A stretch of 64,000 bases of DNA from Ailanthus altissimus. Its lineage: Eukaryota; Streptophyta; Magnoliopsida; Sapindales; Simaroubaceae. The notes below the pieces were generated by a model. That model was not told where the DNA came from. It made no database searches and was given only the letters and a program-made list of their open reading frames with translations. The stretch lies in contig OX327683.1 of assembly GCA_946807835.1 (NCBI GenBank), forward strand, positions 37,445,001 to 37,509,000, read 5' to 3'. The stretch's first letter is position 1; each line of letters opens with the position of its first letter. The translations under genes and the position numbers were made by a program. Shown one piece after another: positions 1 to 11,703 of the stretch.

Positions 1-2473
1 TATAAAAATACACTTTTGAACCCTAATTTACCATTTTTAGGTCGAGCTACCCATTTTAAGAGAGAGAAGAGAAAAATAGAGGAGAGAGAAAGAGGAGAAG
101 AAGAAGAAAAAGAAGAAGAAATTGGAATTTTGAATTTCAAGAGGTATATCATACGTATTTCTCAATTTATTAGTATTAATTAAGTTAATTTCTTTAAGTT
201 TTGATTTCTGAAAATATGTATAATTGAGGATTTGTTGTGTATTTCGTAAGATCATATGAGAATTGATGATGATCTATAAGATAGTTTGATAAATCATGAT
301 GAATTATGAAATTTCTGCTGGATAACCTCTTGATCTAGGAATTTTATAAATTTTTGTGATTCGATTATGGTTTTAAATTTTGAGTATATGAAATTAGACA
401 TGTTAAGGATCATCTGAGACTTTGAATCGATTGACAATTCTGGAAATTGAATTTATAGTGAATTTATCAAAATGACCCTGAAATTCTGGAAATTTCCTGT
501 GTAAACAGTATAGTACAGTGAAAAATAATTTTTGTCCTACTGAATGATCTTCAAAAATTATGAATTTTTGGAATATGATAATTTTATATGTCTAATATGA
601 TATACTCGGAATTGAGAATTTATATCAATCTGGTTGAAGTGTTATGAATTTCTAAAGTGTATCAGCTCATTGCAATATTTGATTAATAGATTTTTAAAGT
701 TATAGAATAAAATAGTTTTAAAATACTTTTGACAGTGATTTGGAAGTGAAATATTTATCATGGACTGAAATATGTGTTAAGAGTAATTATGTGGTAGTTT
801 TATAATTTTTGAGTTAGTATATGATTTTATAAAATTGGGAGATTGAATACTGTTCAGTAAGTATCTTGATCCTGTCAGGTTTGTAGTTTGGATTCGATGG
901 TGTGTATGGAATGGATTGTGTAGGAAATTTGATATAATATTCATATATAAGAAGGATATATGAGTCAAGAATGGTATATTCTGATTTTGGAGTAATTGGA
1001 AATCATTTGATGTATTAGAAATTTTTGTTAAGTGTAAGTGGTCAGAATGACAGGTTTTGAGAAACCAAATATTTAGACCAATTTGATGTGATAAATGCAT
1101 TGTGTATAATTTTGTAAGCTATTTAAAGTATTTTGTGTGAATTGTGAGGCTTATGAAAGGATTAATCTCCATTGATAGGTTAAGGAGATTTAAGCCTTAT
1201 AGCTGAAAGTGTTAAGAGGTAAGTATACTAGACTTTTTACTGAAATCACAATAAACATAGTAATTGTTTTGTATGATTTTGCAAATGGGGTTAAGAATAT
1301 GTTTATGTTATGTCAAAGTATATTTTGATATGAAATGTGAATATATGTTTCTGAATGTGAGCATTGACATTGAGCATGGACATACATGTGTTTTTGTAAG
1401 TGAGCTTTCAAAATAAGATGTGTTTAATAAAGAAAGCTTTTGAAGTGTAATATGTCCATGAGAAATATTTTGTATTTTGAGGGTACTTGAACTCACTGTT
1501 AACTTAGTAGGCATTTTATGTGATTTGTGGAGCCTTTATGTGTGGCCTTTCCTTTGGGATTGGTATATGTTATGTGTTCCGTATGTAGGGAGGATCCTAT
1601 TGGTACCTAAAGGAAGAGTGAGTCATCACATTCGTGTGGTGGCGTATTGGTGCATGTGAGAGGACTCACCGATGATCAGGGTGAGGGTTTGGCTTTTACC
1701 TTCGGGCATAAGCATTATATATGTGTTATTCAAGACCTCACTTGTACTATTCCTCTCATACGGTATGTCACCTACGAGTGACATTTGGCTCATTATGTGA
1801 TATGTGATATGTAAGTCCTACTAAGTAGTAGTTGAGTGATGGTATTCCTATTATGTATTTTGAAAGAATGTGTAAGCGCTTACATGATATGTGATTTGAT
1901 AAGATTATGATTTTGAGTGATCACAGCATATCATACATATGCATTGTGTACATATATGTATTTGTATTTGATATATGAAAAACTAGTATGCTTACTGAGT
2001 TTTATACTCATTATAGTTTATGGTGATTTCAGGTAAATAAGGTACATGTGTGCTTAGCGGATTTGGCAAGGTTTCTGTTGTTCCTTGGGTTCCCTAAGTT
2101 GTTAGGTTGCTAAGTGTTTCATTTGGGGACACGTGGGATAAGATATTTGATTTGTCCCTAGTGAATAAATACCTATGTATTATTTTATTGTGTGTGGTTG
2201 GACTTAGTTTAAGTTTCACCAAGTGTAGTAATTGATTGATTTTAAGTAAGAATTTACAATGAATATATTCTGGGCTTCCGGTAACAAAGTTGCTACTGGT
2301 GACGTAGTAGAGTGTTAATCTCTGAGAAAACTCTGCGTATCTCCGGTTTACTAATTGTCCCAGTCATAATTCAATTGCTATAATTCTGAAAGAAATTAAA
2401 ATGAATGTTTAAGTATTATTGAATGAATGTAAGTGATGTCGTGTGTCAGATCTTTTGGGTCTGGGGCGTGACA
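1..2473 (+). repeat. 5' LTR of the Gypsy-type element (partial)
   Basis: This is the left copy of the long terminal repeat and ends in tgaca at 2473. By comparison with the right copy it lacks its first 243 bases, which lie before the window. It contains no gene. The small ORFs on both strands recur in the right copy and are by-products of a noncoding repeat. A stretch of ga/aag-rich sequence at 60-120 resembles a 5' leader. Confidence 0.9.
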
Positions 2474-2481
2474 GCTTTTAT

Positions 2482-2493
2482 TGGTATCAGAGC
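2482..2493 (+). other. Primer binding site (initiator-Met tRNA)
   Basis: tggtatcagagc begins eight bases after the end of the 5' LTR. This is the common plant LTR-retrotransposon primer site, complementary to the 3' end of initiator methionine tRNA. Confidence 0.85.
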
Positions 2494-2918
2494 TAAGATA
2501 TGATTCTGTAGACTTTTAAGTGTCGAGTCAAGGGAACCGAGCAGATGCCAAATCTTTAGGATTGTATTTGTAGCCTTTTTGTGTAAAAGTTTGACATACT
2601 CCTCAAATTTTGTATGATTTTGTGAAGATGACACAGTATCCAAGAGCTGCTAAGATTGTTGTTGTTGTGGATAATGGTACCTTGTGGATCTTAATGTTAC
2701 CATTTAAATTTTCTTTTAAGTTATGACTAATATGCTTAGTAAGAGTGATGTTGAATATCTTATAATGATAATTTGCATGTGATAGAGCAAATTGAGATAA
2801 TTTTCTCAATGATAAAATATAAAGAAGTAGAGTATTGAAGACATCAATTGAAACAACTTTTATTGAAAAGGAAAACAACAACACAACAACAATAGCAGCA
2901 ACAAAAATACAATAGAGG

Positions 2919-3584
2919 CTACGGAGTGAGATTTAAGTCTATTTTGCGCTTTTTCTGACTGTCATGAGTAGACCAATCTAACTGATGCAATGTTGGATTA
3001 GACAGAGGAATAAAAGACTGCAATTGATCAATCAGTTGATCAACAGTTGGAGCTGAAATAAGAATCCGTCGTGCTAAAAGTGGGATGAATTGTGTTCCCG
3101 CTGCATAGTCAAGAAAAGATATCAACCCGTCGTAAAAACCATTAACATTTAACAAACCAATGGGTTTTTGGTGGATTTGTAATTGTGCCTATGAGACAAT
3201 TTGAAAAATTTCCTCCAAGGTCCCGAAACCTCCTGGTAGAGCTATGAAAGCATCCGCATGCCTAAGCATTTGAGCCATTCGCTCGTGCATAGATGAGACT
3301 TGTAACTCATCCCCAACTATTTTTCCTACAATATTTTCAATAGCTAGAGGTTTTGGAATGATACCAAAAACTCGACTACCTTTATTGTATGCAGCTTTTG
3401 CCACAGACCCCATTAACCCTCGGTTACCTCCTCCATATACTAAATGTATATTTCGCTCAGCTAATACCTTACCAAGATTTTCTGCAACTTTTGTAAACTC
3501 TTCAGTATTCCCAGGGTTAGATCCACAAAAGACACAAATTTTTGTGAATCGACGAGCTGAGGTTTCCTCCATTGTTATGCTCAC
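2919..3584 (-). pseudogene. LOG-like cytokinin riboside 5'-monophosphate phosphoribohydrolase, intronless captured copy with nonsense codon
   Basis: LOG enzymes release active cytokinin bases from cytokinin nucleotides in the cytosol and nucleus. Reading leftward from the ATG at 3584, the protein begins with a short leader, then KICVFCGSNPGN (about residues 15-26), VYGGGNRGLMG (about 49-59), and the diagnostic PGGFGTLEEI (about 117-126), the PGGxGTxxE signature of LOG. Residue 132, where the family has the Trp of WAQL, is a TAG stop (plus-strand 3189-3191). The same frame then continues with the family's C-terminal part (IGLLNVNGFYDGLISFLD...) to a stop at 2919. Total length is about 220 codons, as in intact LOG. 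Plant LOG genes normally have several introns. Here there are none, so this looks like a processed mRNA copy. It lies antisense between the two LTRs of the Gypsy-type element. A TGG to TAG change is the only clear lesion. Confidence 0.85.
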
Positions 3585-4357
3585 CCTAATCTTTGAATAT
3601 TTTCGAGTTTGTATAAGGATGCAATAATAATGTATTTATAGAGAAACAAATTAATAATAGCTATGGAACATATGTGTAAGTATGTTCAAGTATATATTTT
3701 TCTCGATTCTTGTGAGAAAAAAAAAGAATAAGTTTTACTTTATCATTTTATAAGGGACAATATGCCGCAAAATCTTGAATAAATATATGTTGATATGTAA
3801 GTGTGATAAAAATTGTGTCGGAAGCGTGATGAGTTAGGTAAGATAATTAAGAAAAGTCAATAAAGGCCTATTTTATGGATTTAGGGACTTTGTCGTTTTG
3901 GCACTAATGGCCGACAATGCATTTATGACTTAAAGACCTTTTGAGCGAACAATTGGACTTTGGACATGAGGCCAAATTAACTTTATTAATTTCAAGGATT
4001 TTTGTGATCTTAACATTGATTTTTGGATAGATTAAAAGCAGATATGAAGAAAGATAAAGCACACTTGACATAAAGATAAAGCGGTAATCAGTCTCTCTTT
4101 GATGTGATAGAGCAACACGGATCTAGTTTCTGTGAAAATAGAAACAGCAATGTAGGTCAAAATGAGTCTCTTTGGTCGCTTTCATTTGTGTCGTATCCGT
4201 GAGAGAGGAACTTATGGAGTTGTTGTTCCCATACATTGAATGAGGGCTCTGGCGGAGTGGAATGTGGGTCTACCATATCTTGATCTTCTCCAGGTGAGCT
4301 GGTCTGGATGAGGGATGTGCTGGCTTCCTCTTGGATTTGGGTGTCGGTTGGATAAGG

Positions 4358-5317
4358 TTAGGAGTCTTGAAAGAGGGATAAGTCAAGATTGGGTTGGTGT
4401 TGGTCAGGTTCTGTCGGGACAACTGGCTGAGATTGAGTAGGTTCTGTCGGGACAAGTGGCTGAGGCCATTGGTGAAGGTTATCGATTTCTTGTCTGTATC
4501 TGGCATAATAAGTCGTGTTTGGGATATGGTGATGGTGGGTAGAGTAATTTGTATTTCTATAATGTGAAAGATGATGTTTTTGTCTTTGTTGGAATTTGAG
4601 TATATTGGCAAAATTCAGTTCTTCTGCAAAGTCATCTTCAACCTGTTCCCAAGGTACAACATCTTCTGTGGAGATCCAAACGGATGGAGGAATTATTTGG
4701 TTTTCTTGAGCAAGAATTCTTTCAAGTTCTCTCTTTTGCTGGATTACTTCTTCAGGCCAGAGCTTAATTGATCCCTTTAGTGAAAGGGTAAAGGTGAGGT
4801 AATCCTTAACAGTGGGGTAATAATGGATTTCATGATCTGAAACAATCATACCCTTTCGTTGGAAAAGTAAAACAGACCAAAGATGTTGTCTAGGGACTGC
4901 AGCATTTGTGTTGTTTGCAATCATGTGTTGAAATTTAGTTATCCACCATGTCTTTGGGTAAAACCATTGAAGAAAAATCAGGGCTGGATGATCTTCATCA
5001 CATTTTTCTAATTTTTGGACGGTTCTAAGTAATGGGAATTCCATGGCGATTGTATACAGATCCAATAGGTACCATAACAAGTAAAGGACAGATTTGGACC
5101 ATTGGAAAAATGGAAAAAAATAGTGCAGGTGAAAGAAAGGGTATTCCAAGTTGAACGAAGGGCCACCAAGAACTGTGAGGCCGTGTTCTTGGACTGCCAA
5201 GATGGCGTAGTGTCTGATGAATTCTTTGGCACGAGAATGGAGTGTTCTGGTTCTGATTAGGTCTGGAAATTATGGTGGAGTAAAAGGAACATGAGGAGTT
5301 ATGATAATGGGATTCAT
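4358..5317 (-). pseudogene. Unidentified ORF (about 319 codons, one in-frame stop) inside the Gypsy-type element
   Basis: I do not recognise this protein. An ATG at 5317 opens a frame that meets TAA at 5270-5272 and then runs open for about 303 codons to the stop at 4358. The product has an aromatic-rich segment (about residues 50-85 of the full frame), then KTWWITKFQHMIANN and an LWSVLLFQRKG segment. A charged helical stretch (EEVIQQKRELERILAQE) follows, and a Pro/Gln/Thr-rich tail contains two near-identical VPTEP(T/D)Q repeats. The tail looks disordered. It lies antisense to the element, like the LOG copy, and about 770 bases from it. It could be captured host sequence or a fragment of another mobile element's accessory ORF. 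The long open frame with a single lesion argues for real coding ancestry. Confidence 0.45.
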
Positions 5318-6204
5318 TATGAAGATGGTAAGAGGGTTGGTTTTCTTTATTGCTAGAAAAGTGATTATGAGGTTTAGGCTATTTATAGAGTTTTGTGAAA
5401 GAAAATCAATAATCGTTTTGTCCTTTTCTTTTACGTGGATGACGTTAAAGGAATAGTTGAAAAATCATATTTGCCATCGCAGTAATTGTGCTAGTGCAAC
5501 CTTTTCTGTTTGAAACTGAGCATATTAGAAAAAAAACAGACATGTCAATCTCAATGAGAAAATGATGTCCAATAAGGTGGACTATTTTTTTTAAGAGTTA
5601 AAGTAAGAGATATAATGTTAAGATCTATAGTTTAAGAATTAGTTGAACTAAAGGTCGTTTTATTGAAGTTGATTTTTAATCGTTTAAGATAATGCCTTCA
5701 ATATTCTGATTTGAATGACAACTTAGTTGCGTAGAAATGCTACATTTTTTTTAATGATATCAAGGTAGTGAATGATATTATGACGTATGAGTATATGTTG
5801 AAGGGATTAAAATTTTCAGAGGAGTTAAGAATTTTATTTAAGAGATTATTATAAGTATTCTACATCTATATTATTCTTTAATGAATAAAAGGTGAAGTGT
5901 ATAGATGCACATTAAATATTAAACGAATGGGAGAAAAGAATAAAAATATGTGTGCATAATTTTATAAGTCCATAATGTGTGTCATGTGTTTATTTTATGG
6001 ATGAATGTTTCGTACTTCTCTCACAGACTAAGTTATGAGCAAATCTTATATACCAAAAAGATTGCTTTGTAAATGTTTTATGAATAAACCATACTGTTGA
6101 AAAGGCAACTTGGGAATGAGAATAAGAAATGAGATTTAAGTATCCTCATATGTTTGCTTAAGTCATGAATTTCGAGGACGAAATTCTTATAAGGAGGGGA
6201 GAAT
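5318..6204 (+). other. 3' internal region of the Gypsy-type element, no gene seen
   Basis: This is AT-rich sequence with no convincing ORF. Near its right end (6165-6190) is the sequence signature usually found at the end of plant Gypsy polyproteins. The polypurine tract aaggaggggaga follows at 6191-6202, next to the start of the 3' LTR. Confidence 0.5.
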
Positions 6205-8920
6205 TGTAGTAACCAGTATCCACGACTGGTAAGAATAAGTATTTATATATGTATAAATATACGTATTTTATTTGTATGTTGGTGATACTTGAATTATATA
6301 TTGTTATTAGTAATATTTTTATAGGTTAAGGATATACGATTAGTATTGGGTTTATTTGTATGACTTTAGATTTATTTTAGGGACCAAATTGTTATACTTT
6401 GAAAGTTTTGGGGGCAAATTTGTAAATACCAAAAATTAGCCTCTTAGTATAAAAATACACTTTTGAACCCTAATTTACCATTTTTAGGTCGAGCTACCCA
6501 TTTTAAGAGAGAGAAGAGAGAAATAGAGGAGAGAGAAAGAGGAGAAGAAGAAGAAAAAGAAGAAGAAATTGGAATTTTGAATTTCAAGAGGTATATCATA
6601 CGTATTTCTCAATTTATTGGTATTAATTAAGTTAATTCCTTTAAGTTTTGATTTCTGAAAATATGTATAATTGAGGATTTGTTGTGTATTTCGTAAGATC
6701 ATATGAGAATTGATGATGATCTATAAGATAGTTTGATAAATCATGATGAATTGTGAAATTTCTGCTGGATAACCTCTTGATCTAGGAATTTTATAAATTG
6801 TTGTGATTCGATTATGGTTTTAAATTTTGAGTATATGAAATTAGACATGTTAAGGATCATCTGAGACTTTGAATCGATTGAAAATTCTGGAAATTGAATT
6901 TATAGTGAATTTATCAAAATGACCCTGAAATTCTGGAAATTTCCTGTGTAAACAGTATAGTACAGTGAAAAATAATTTTTGTCCTACTGAATGATCTTCA
7001 AAAATTATGAATTTTTGGAATATGATAATTTTATATGTCTAATATGATATACTCGGAATTGAGAATTTATATCAATCTGGTTGAAGTGTTATGAATTTCT
7101 AAAGTGTATCAGCTCATTGCAATATTTGATTAATAGATTTTTAAAGTTATAGAATAAAATAGTTTTAAAATACTTTTGACAGTGATTTGGAAGTGAAATA
7201 TTTATCATGGACTGAGATATGTGTTAAGAGTAATTATGTGGTAGTTTTATAATTTTTGAGTTAGTATATAATTTTATAAAATTGGGAGATTGAATACTGT
7301 TCAGTAAGTATCTTGATCCTGTCAGGTTTGTAGTTTGGATTCGATGGTGTGTATGGAATGGATTGTGTAGGAAATTTGATATAATATTCATATATAAGAA
7401 GGATATATGAGTCAAGAATGGTATATTCTGATTTTGGAGTAATTGGAAATCATTTGATGTATTAGAAATGTTTGTTAAGTGTAAGTGGTCAGAATGACAG
7501 GTTTTGAGAAACCAAATATTTAGACCAATTTGATGTGATAAATGCATTGTGTATAATTTTGTAAACTATTTAAAGTATTTTGTGTGAATTGTGAGGCTTA
7601 TGAAAGGATTAATCTCCATTGATAGGTTAAGGAGATTTAAGCCTTGTAGCTGAAAGTGTTAAGAGGTAAGTATACTAGACTTTTTACTGAAATCACAATA
7701 AACATAGTAATTGTTTTGTATGATTTTGCAAATGGGGTTAAGAATATGTTTATGTTATGTCAAAGTATATTTTGATATGAAATGTGAATATATGTTTCTG
7801 AATGTGAGCATTGACATTGAGCATGGACATACATGTGTTTTTGTAAGTGAGCTTTCAAAATAAGATGTGTTTAATAAAGAAAGCTTTTGAAGTGTAATAT
7901 GTCCATGAGAAATATTTTGTATTTTGAGGGTACTTGAACTCACTGTTAACTTAGTAGGCATTTTATGTGATTTGTGGAGCCTTTATGTGTGGCCTTTCCT
8001 TTGGGATTGGTATATGTTATGTGTTCCGTATGTAGGGAGGATCCTATTGGTACCTAAAGGAAGAGTGAGTCATCACATTCGTGTGGTGGCGTATTGGTGC
8101 ATGTGAGAGAACTCACCGATGATCAGGGTGAGGGTTTGGCTTTTACCTTCGGGCATAAGCATTATATATGTGTTATTCAAGACCTCACTTGTACTATTCC
8201 TCTCATACGGTATGTCACCTACGAGTGACATTTGGCTCATTATGTGATATGTGATATGTAAGTCCTACTAAGTAGTAGTTGAGTGATGGTATTCCTATTA
8301 TGTATTTTGAAAGAATGTGTAAGCGCTTACATGATATGTGATTTGATAAGATTATGATTTTGAGTGATCACAGCATATCATACATATGCATTGTGTACAT
8401 ATATGTATTTGTATTTGATATATGAAAAACTAGTATGCTTACTGAGTTTTATACTCATTATAGTTTATGGTGATTTCAGGTAAATAAGGTACATGTGTGC
8501 TTAGCGGATTTGGCAAGGTTTTTGTTGTTCCTTGGGTTCCCTAAGTTGTTAGGTTGCTAAGTGTTTCATTTGGGGACACGTGGGATAAGATATTTGATTT
8601 GTCCCTAGTGAATAAATACCTATGTATTATTTTATTGTGTGTGGTTGGACTTAGTTTAAGTTTCACCAAGTGTAGTAATTGATTGATTTTAAGTAAGAAT
8701 TTACAATGAATATATTATGGGCTTCCGGTAACAAAGTTGCTACTGGTGACGTAGTAGAGTGTTAATCTCTGAGAAAACTCTGCGTATCTCCGGTTTACTA
8801 ATTGTCCCAGTCATAATTCAATTGCTATAATTCTGAAAGAAATTAAAATGAATGTTTAAGTATTATTGAATGAATGTAAGTGATGTCGTGTGTCAGATCT
8901 TTTGGGTCTGGGGCGTGACA
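6205..8920 (+). repeat. 3' LTR of the Gypsy-type element, complete (2716 bp)
   Basis: It begins tgtagtaacc and ends gggcgtgaca, giving TG...CA termini. Positions 6448-8920 match 1-2473 nearly base for base. The first 243 bases (6205-6447) have no counterpart in the window because the 5' LTR is cut. Small ORFs inside it are the same noncoding by-products as in the left copy. Confidence 0.9.
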
Positions 8921-9558
8921 TAGGACGTGTAAGAAAAGAAAAGAAAAGCGAAACGAAACTCGAAAATGCGAAGAAGTGAAGAAAACGTGTGGAGGAGGTA
9001 CCAAGGTTGAGTGCTACGATGCCCAGATCAGAAGCTTAGCACCGCGACGCTCGAGGCGGAAATTTCCATTTTTGATCTGAATTTTGAGTTTTGAGAAGTT
9101 TTAAAATTTCAAAACAAGTGGATTATTACTCCAACAAATAATGGGATTAATAGATACGAAATAATCCTTATATAAACACTTGTAAATCATTTAGTTGAGA
9201 TTAAGCGAGAGACTCTAAGAGAGGAGAAGAATTGGGTAGATATTAAATGCTTGTGTGCGTTAGGGTGAAACTATCGTTAGGGTGTTCATTGTTCGTAGTA
9301 TAGTAAGGGTACTAAACACTAAGTCCTTTTGAGGGTTCTTCATTGGGTTTTCCTTATAAAATCTCTAGGGAGATAATAAGAGAGGCTAAAATTTTTAGAT
9401 CCACCGTGGACGTAGGCAATTAGTCGAACCACGTAAGATTGTGTTGTGCTCTTTTATATTCTACTTTGAATTCTTAATATTTTGCTTAATATACAGGTTA
9501 TTCCGTTTCGCATAGAGGTTATAGTTTTAGGGTGAACTTGTGGTTCTTCACTTTAACC
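8921..9558. repeat. Remnant of an older LTR, interrupted by the Gypsy-type element
   Basis: The sequence contains the block 'ccgtggacgtaggcaa' with 'cgaaccacgtaag' nearby (9400-9450), which recurs in the solo LTRs at 9613, 38371, 61083 and 63595. It most resembles the reverse complement of 63595-64000: both share the segments around 'gagggttctt', 'tctctagggagat' and the phrase above. Its right end (about 9558) corresponds to the tgttgaagcg terminus of that copy. Its left part is missing at the Gypsy junction, so the Gypsy-type element inserted into it. Confidence 0.6.
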
Positions 9559-9612
9559 TAACCGCAAGAGGGAGAATGACAATTCCTCTCACAATGGTTT
9601 ATTTATACATAT

Positions 9613-10213
9613 TGTGAGAAAGTTGATTAAAAATCGTTGAAATATAATTTGGAAAGCAAGCCAAGTGCATTGGGTACGCGAGGATCGAAGACGGACGCGA
9701 AATAAGGCAAAAGACACAAGAGGCGGTGCCTAGGTATGGGCACCACGCGCCAAGTCTTGAGCGCTGCGGCACCCGAGTCAAAACTTGAGTACCTAATATG
9801 ACTCTCACAAGTTTATGGTTAACCTAAGATATATTAAAGCCTATATAAAGACTCTCTATTGACTTGTATATAGAATCGAAGACATCTTAGTAAAAAAATA
9901 TATAATCTTGGTGATTAGAGTAAGATATTTGTAATCAAACATACTTTGTGATTCTTAATGAGAGAAAACCCTTTAATGGTATGAGAGAGTGATTATTTTG
10001 TGAGTTTTTGTTGTAAAATGCATACTTTATAAGTGCCTTGAGATTCAATAATAAGAGTGCGTAATCTTAATCCGTCATAAATATAGACAAGTTTATGAAC
10101 TACGTAAATTATGTGTGTTCTTTTTCTATATTTCTCTCTCTAGTTTGTTAATTACTTGTTCTGCATTATATTGTTTGAGTTATATAGATTATTTGTGTGC
10201 TTTCGCTTCAACA
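9613..10213. mobile_element. Solo LTR with 5-bp target-site duplication (copy A)
   Basis: It begins tgtgagaa and ends cgcttcaaca. It is flanked by catat on both sides (9608-9612 and 10214-10218), a 5-bp target-site duplication as left by LTR retrotransposons. It is homologous to 38371-39166 and, reversed, to 61083-61834. No internal coding region or second LTR is present, so recombination between LTRs left a solo copy. Short ORFs in it are incidental. Confidence 0.85.
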
Positions 10214-10960
10214 CATATATTTAAGCATATATTAATGAACATATATTTATAAAGTATGTAATTTATGTATTAGATATATAATGTTAATACAAAAAGTATA
10301 GATTATAAGTTTTTTATAAATTAAATTATGTTCACAATCATTAATAAAAAAAGGTAATTCATTATGAAAGATTGTAATTTTTCTTTTTCTTATAATTGAT
10401 GATTTACATTGATCATCAAAATAAAATATAGTAAATAATAACATAAGAACCATAAAAATAATTCTTTTATATATTATTATATAAAAATAATTAAATTACT
10501 TATGTTCTTTTAAATTTAGGTATACGTGTTTTTAAAGATTGAGAGTAATAAAGAAGATTACAACCACTCATTTTAAAATTGATTAAAATAAAAATAAAAA
10601 TAATTTTTTATTTTTATATATATAATTATAAATAAGACGAAAATTGATATTTATTTATTAAAAAAAAATTATACCAAGATAAGTAAAGACAACATTTTTT
10701 CAATCTAGAAATTCTCAATGAACATGGACAATAATGTATTTACGAATCAATTAAAAACAATTCCTGTTATAATTCACTCAAAATTAACTATATATATTAT
10801 ATTCAAGAAATAAATGAATAAACTAATAGAGTAAGAAACAAATAGAAGATATGAATAAATAAAACACCCAGTTCCCACCAAATAAAAACACGTGCTTGAA
10901 ATACTAGCCTAGTAATCCTACTAGGAAGCAGATGCAGAAGTATAATTTCAAGGAGACGTA
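10214..10960. other. AT-rich intergenic sequence and distal promoter of the first ERF gene
   Basis: No gene is visible. At 10860-10930 lies the conserved ERF promoter block: 'aaacacgtgcttgaaatact' followed by ctagcc. Equivalent blocks lie upstream of the other ERF genes at about 21630, 33715, 42793 and 44748. Confidence 0.5.
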
Positions 10961-11014
10961 AAAGTTAAAACGTCAAGAGAAAATAATAAAATACAAAACC
11001 CTAGTAATAATTTG

Positions 11015-11026
11015 TCTATATAAAGC
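11015..11026 (+). promoter_or_regulatory. TATA box of the first ERF gene
   Basis: tctatataaagc lies about 80 bases before the ATG at 11104. The surrounding 150 bases are well conserved with the same region of the second ERF gene. Confidence 0.6.
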
Positions 11027-11103
11027 ATGTCGAAGAATTCATTGAACGGAAAACCAGTCACTGATACAAAACCTTTGTAGAAAACTCCACATCCACTCTA
11101 AAA

Positions 11104-11703
11104 ATGCACACAGAAAATATCTCCGAGTCAGAATTTGCTCTCTTGGAGTCCATACGCCACTATCTTCTCGCAGATGACTTTGACGATAATATTCCCACGA
11201 CCCCTATCTCCAATGAGACTGAATTTTACAGAGCCTTACATGACACAATTAATGTGAATTGGATTTCATTTGATCGTCAACATGATCACGAAAGCGACAT
11301 CGACAAAGACATTGAAACCAACATGCTGGATAGTCCAACGTCAACTGATCAGAAGAAGAAGGCGGCGGCTCAGGTGCGAATGCATTACAGGGGTGTACGT
11401 GGGAGGCCGTGGGGAAAGTTCGCGGCGGAGATAAGGGACCCTAAGAAGAACGGCGCACGTGTTTGGCTGGGGACTTACGATACCCCCGAGGGAGCCGCGT
11501 TGGCTTATGACAGAGCCGCTTTCAAGATTCGCGGCTCAAAAGCCAAGCTTAATTTTCCTCACCTCATCGACTCCAATGTTGAGCCGGCTAGGGTTACCAA
11601 AAAGCGTGCTTCTCCCGAACCTCCTTATCCTTCTTCTTCTTCGTCGTCGTCGTCTACATTAATCCAGAGTGAATCTCCGAAGCCGAAGCGAAAAGAGTCG
11701 TAA
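11104..11703 (+). CDS. AP2/ERF transcription factor, ERF group IX (AtERF1/AtERF2-like), copy 1
   Basis: This is a single-exon nuclear transcription factor of 199 residues, expected to bind GCC-box (AGCCGCC) promoters. The N-terminus carries the acidic/hydrophobic motif [16 protein letters not shown] (residues 7-22), typical of AtERF1/AtERF2-type proteins. The AP2 domain spans about residues 95-154. It keeps the Arg, Trp and Glu positions that contact DNA in AtERF1, including [10 protein letters not shown] and NGARVWLG. The variable residue in RGVRxRPWG is Gly here, not one of the contacting residues. A basic TKKR and a serine run (about 175-187) follow. Compared with copy 2 (24980), a one-base loss near the end replaces the last dozen residues by an early stop. 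The start is the first ATG after the TATA box and matches the MxxENIS start of its paralogues. Confidence 0.93.
   Translation: MHTENISESEFALLESIRHYLLADDFDDNIPTTPISNETEFYRALHDTINVNWISFDRQHDHESDIDKDIETNMLDSPTSTDQKKKAAAQVRMHYRGVRGRPWGKFAAEIRDPKKNGARVWLGTYDTPEGAALAYDRAAFKIRGSKAKLNFPHLIDSNVEPARVTKKRASPEPPYPSSSSSSSSTLIQSESPKPKRKES

Larger units (their letters stand above)
1..8920 (+). mobile_element. Ty3/Gypsy-type LTR retrotransposon, non-autonomous, left end outside window
   Basis: Two direct repeats (1-2473 and 6205-8920) align at a constant offset of 6447 with no net insertion or deletion, and both end in gggcgtgaca. Just inside the left repeat is a primer site matching the 3' end of initiator-Met tRNA (2482-2493). 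Just before the right repeat is a purine tract (6191-6202), preceded by a 'tttcgaggacgaaattc' signature typical of the 3' end of plant Gypsy polyproteins. The 3.7 kb interior has no visible gag, protease, reverse transcriptase or integrase. It holds antisense host-like coding sequence instead. The full element would be about 9.16 kb, with 243 bases missing on the left. I count about 15 substitutions between the LTRs over 2473 bases (about 0.6%), so the insertion is recent. It interrupts an older LTR that resumes at 8921. The Gypsy assignment rests on the 3' signature, not on a pol domain. Confidence 0.85.

Noticed and set aside
37..1659. Short ORFs in the 5' LTR (and the same set at 6484-8106)
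   Set aside because: They occur only because the LTR is repeated, run over low-complexity ga-rich or AT-rich sequence, and have no family features.
11395..11410. Loss of DNA binding in ERF copy 1 through RGVRGRPWG
   Set aside because: The Gly falls at the variable position between two contacting Args, which are both kept.
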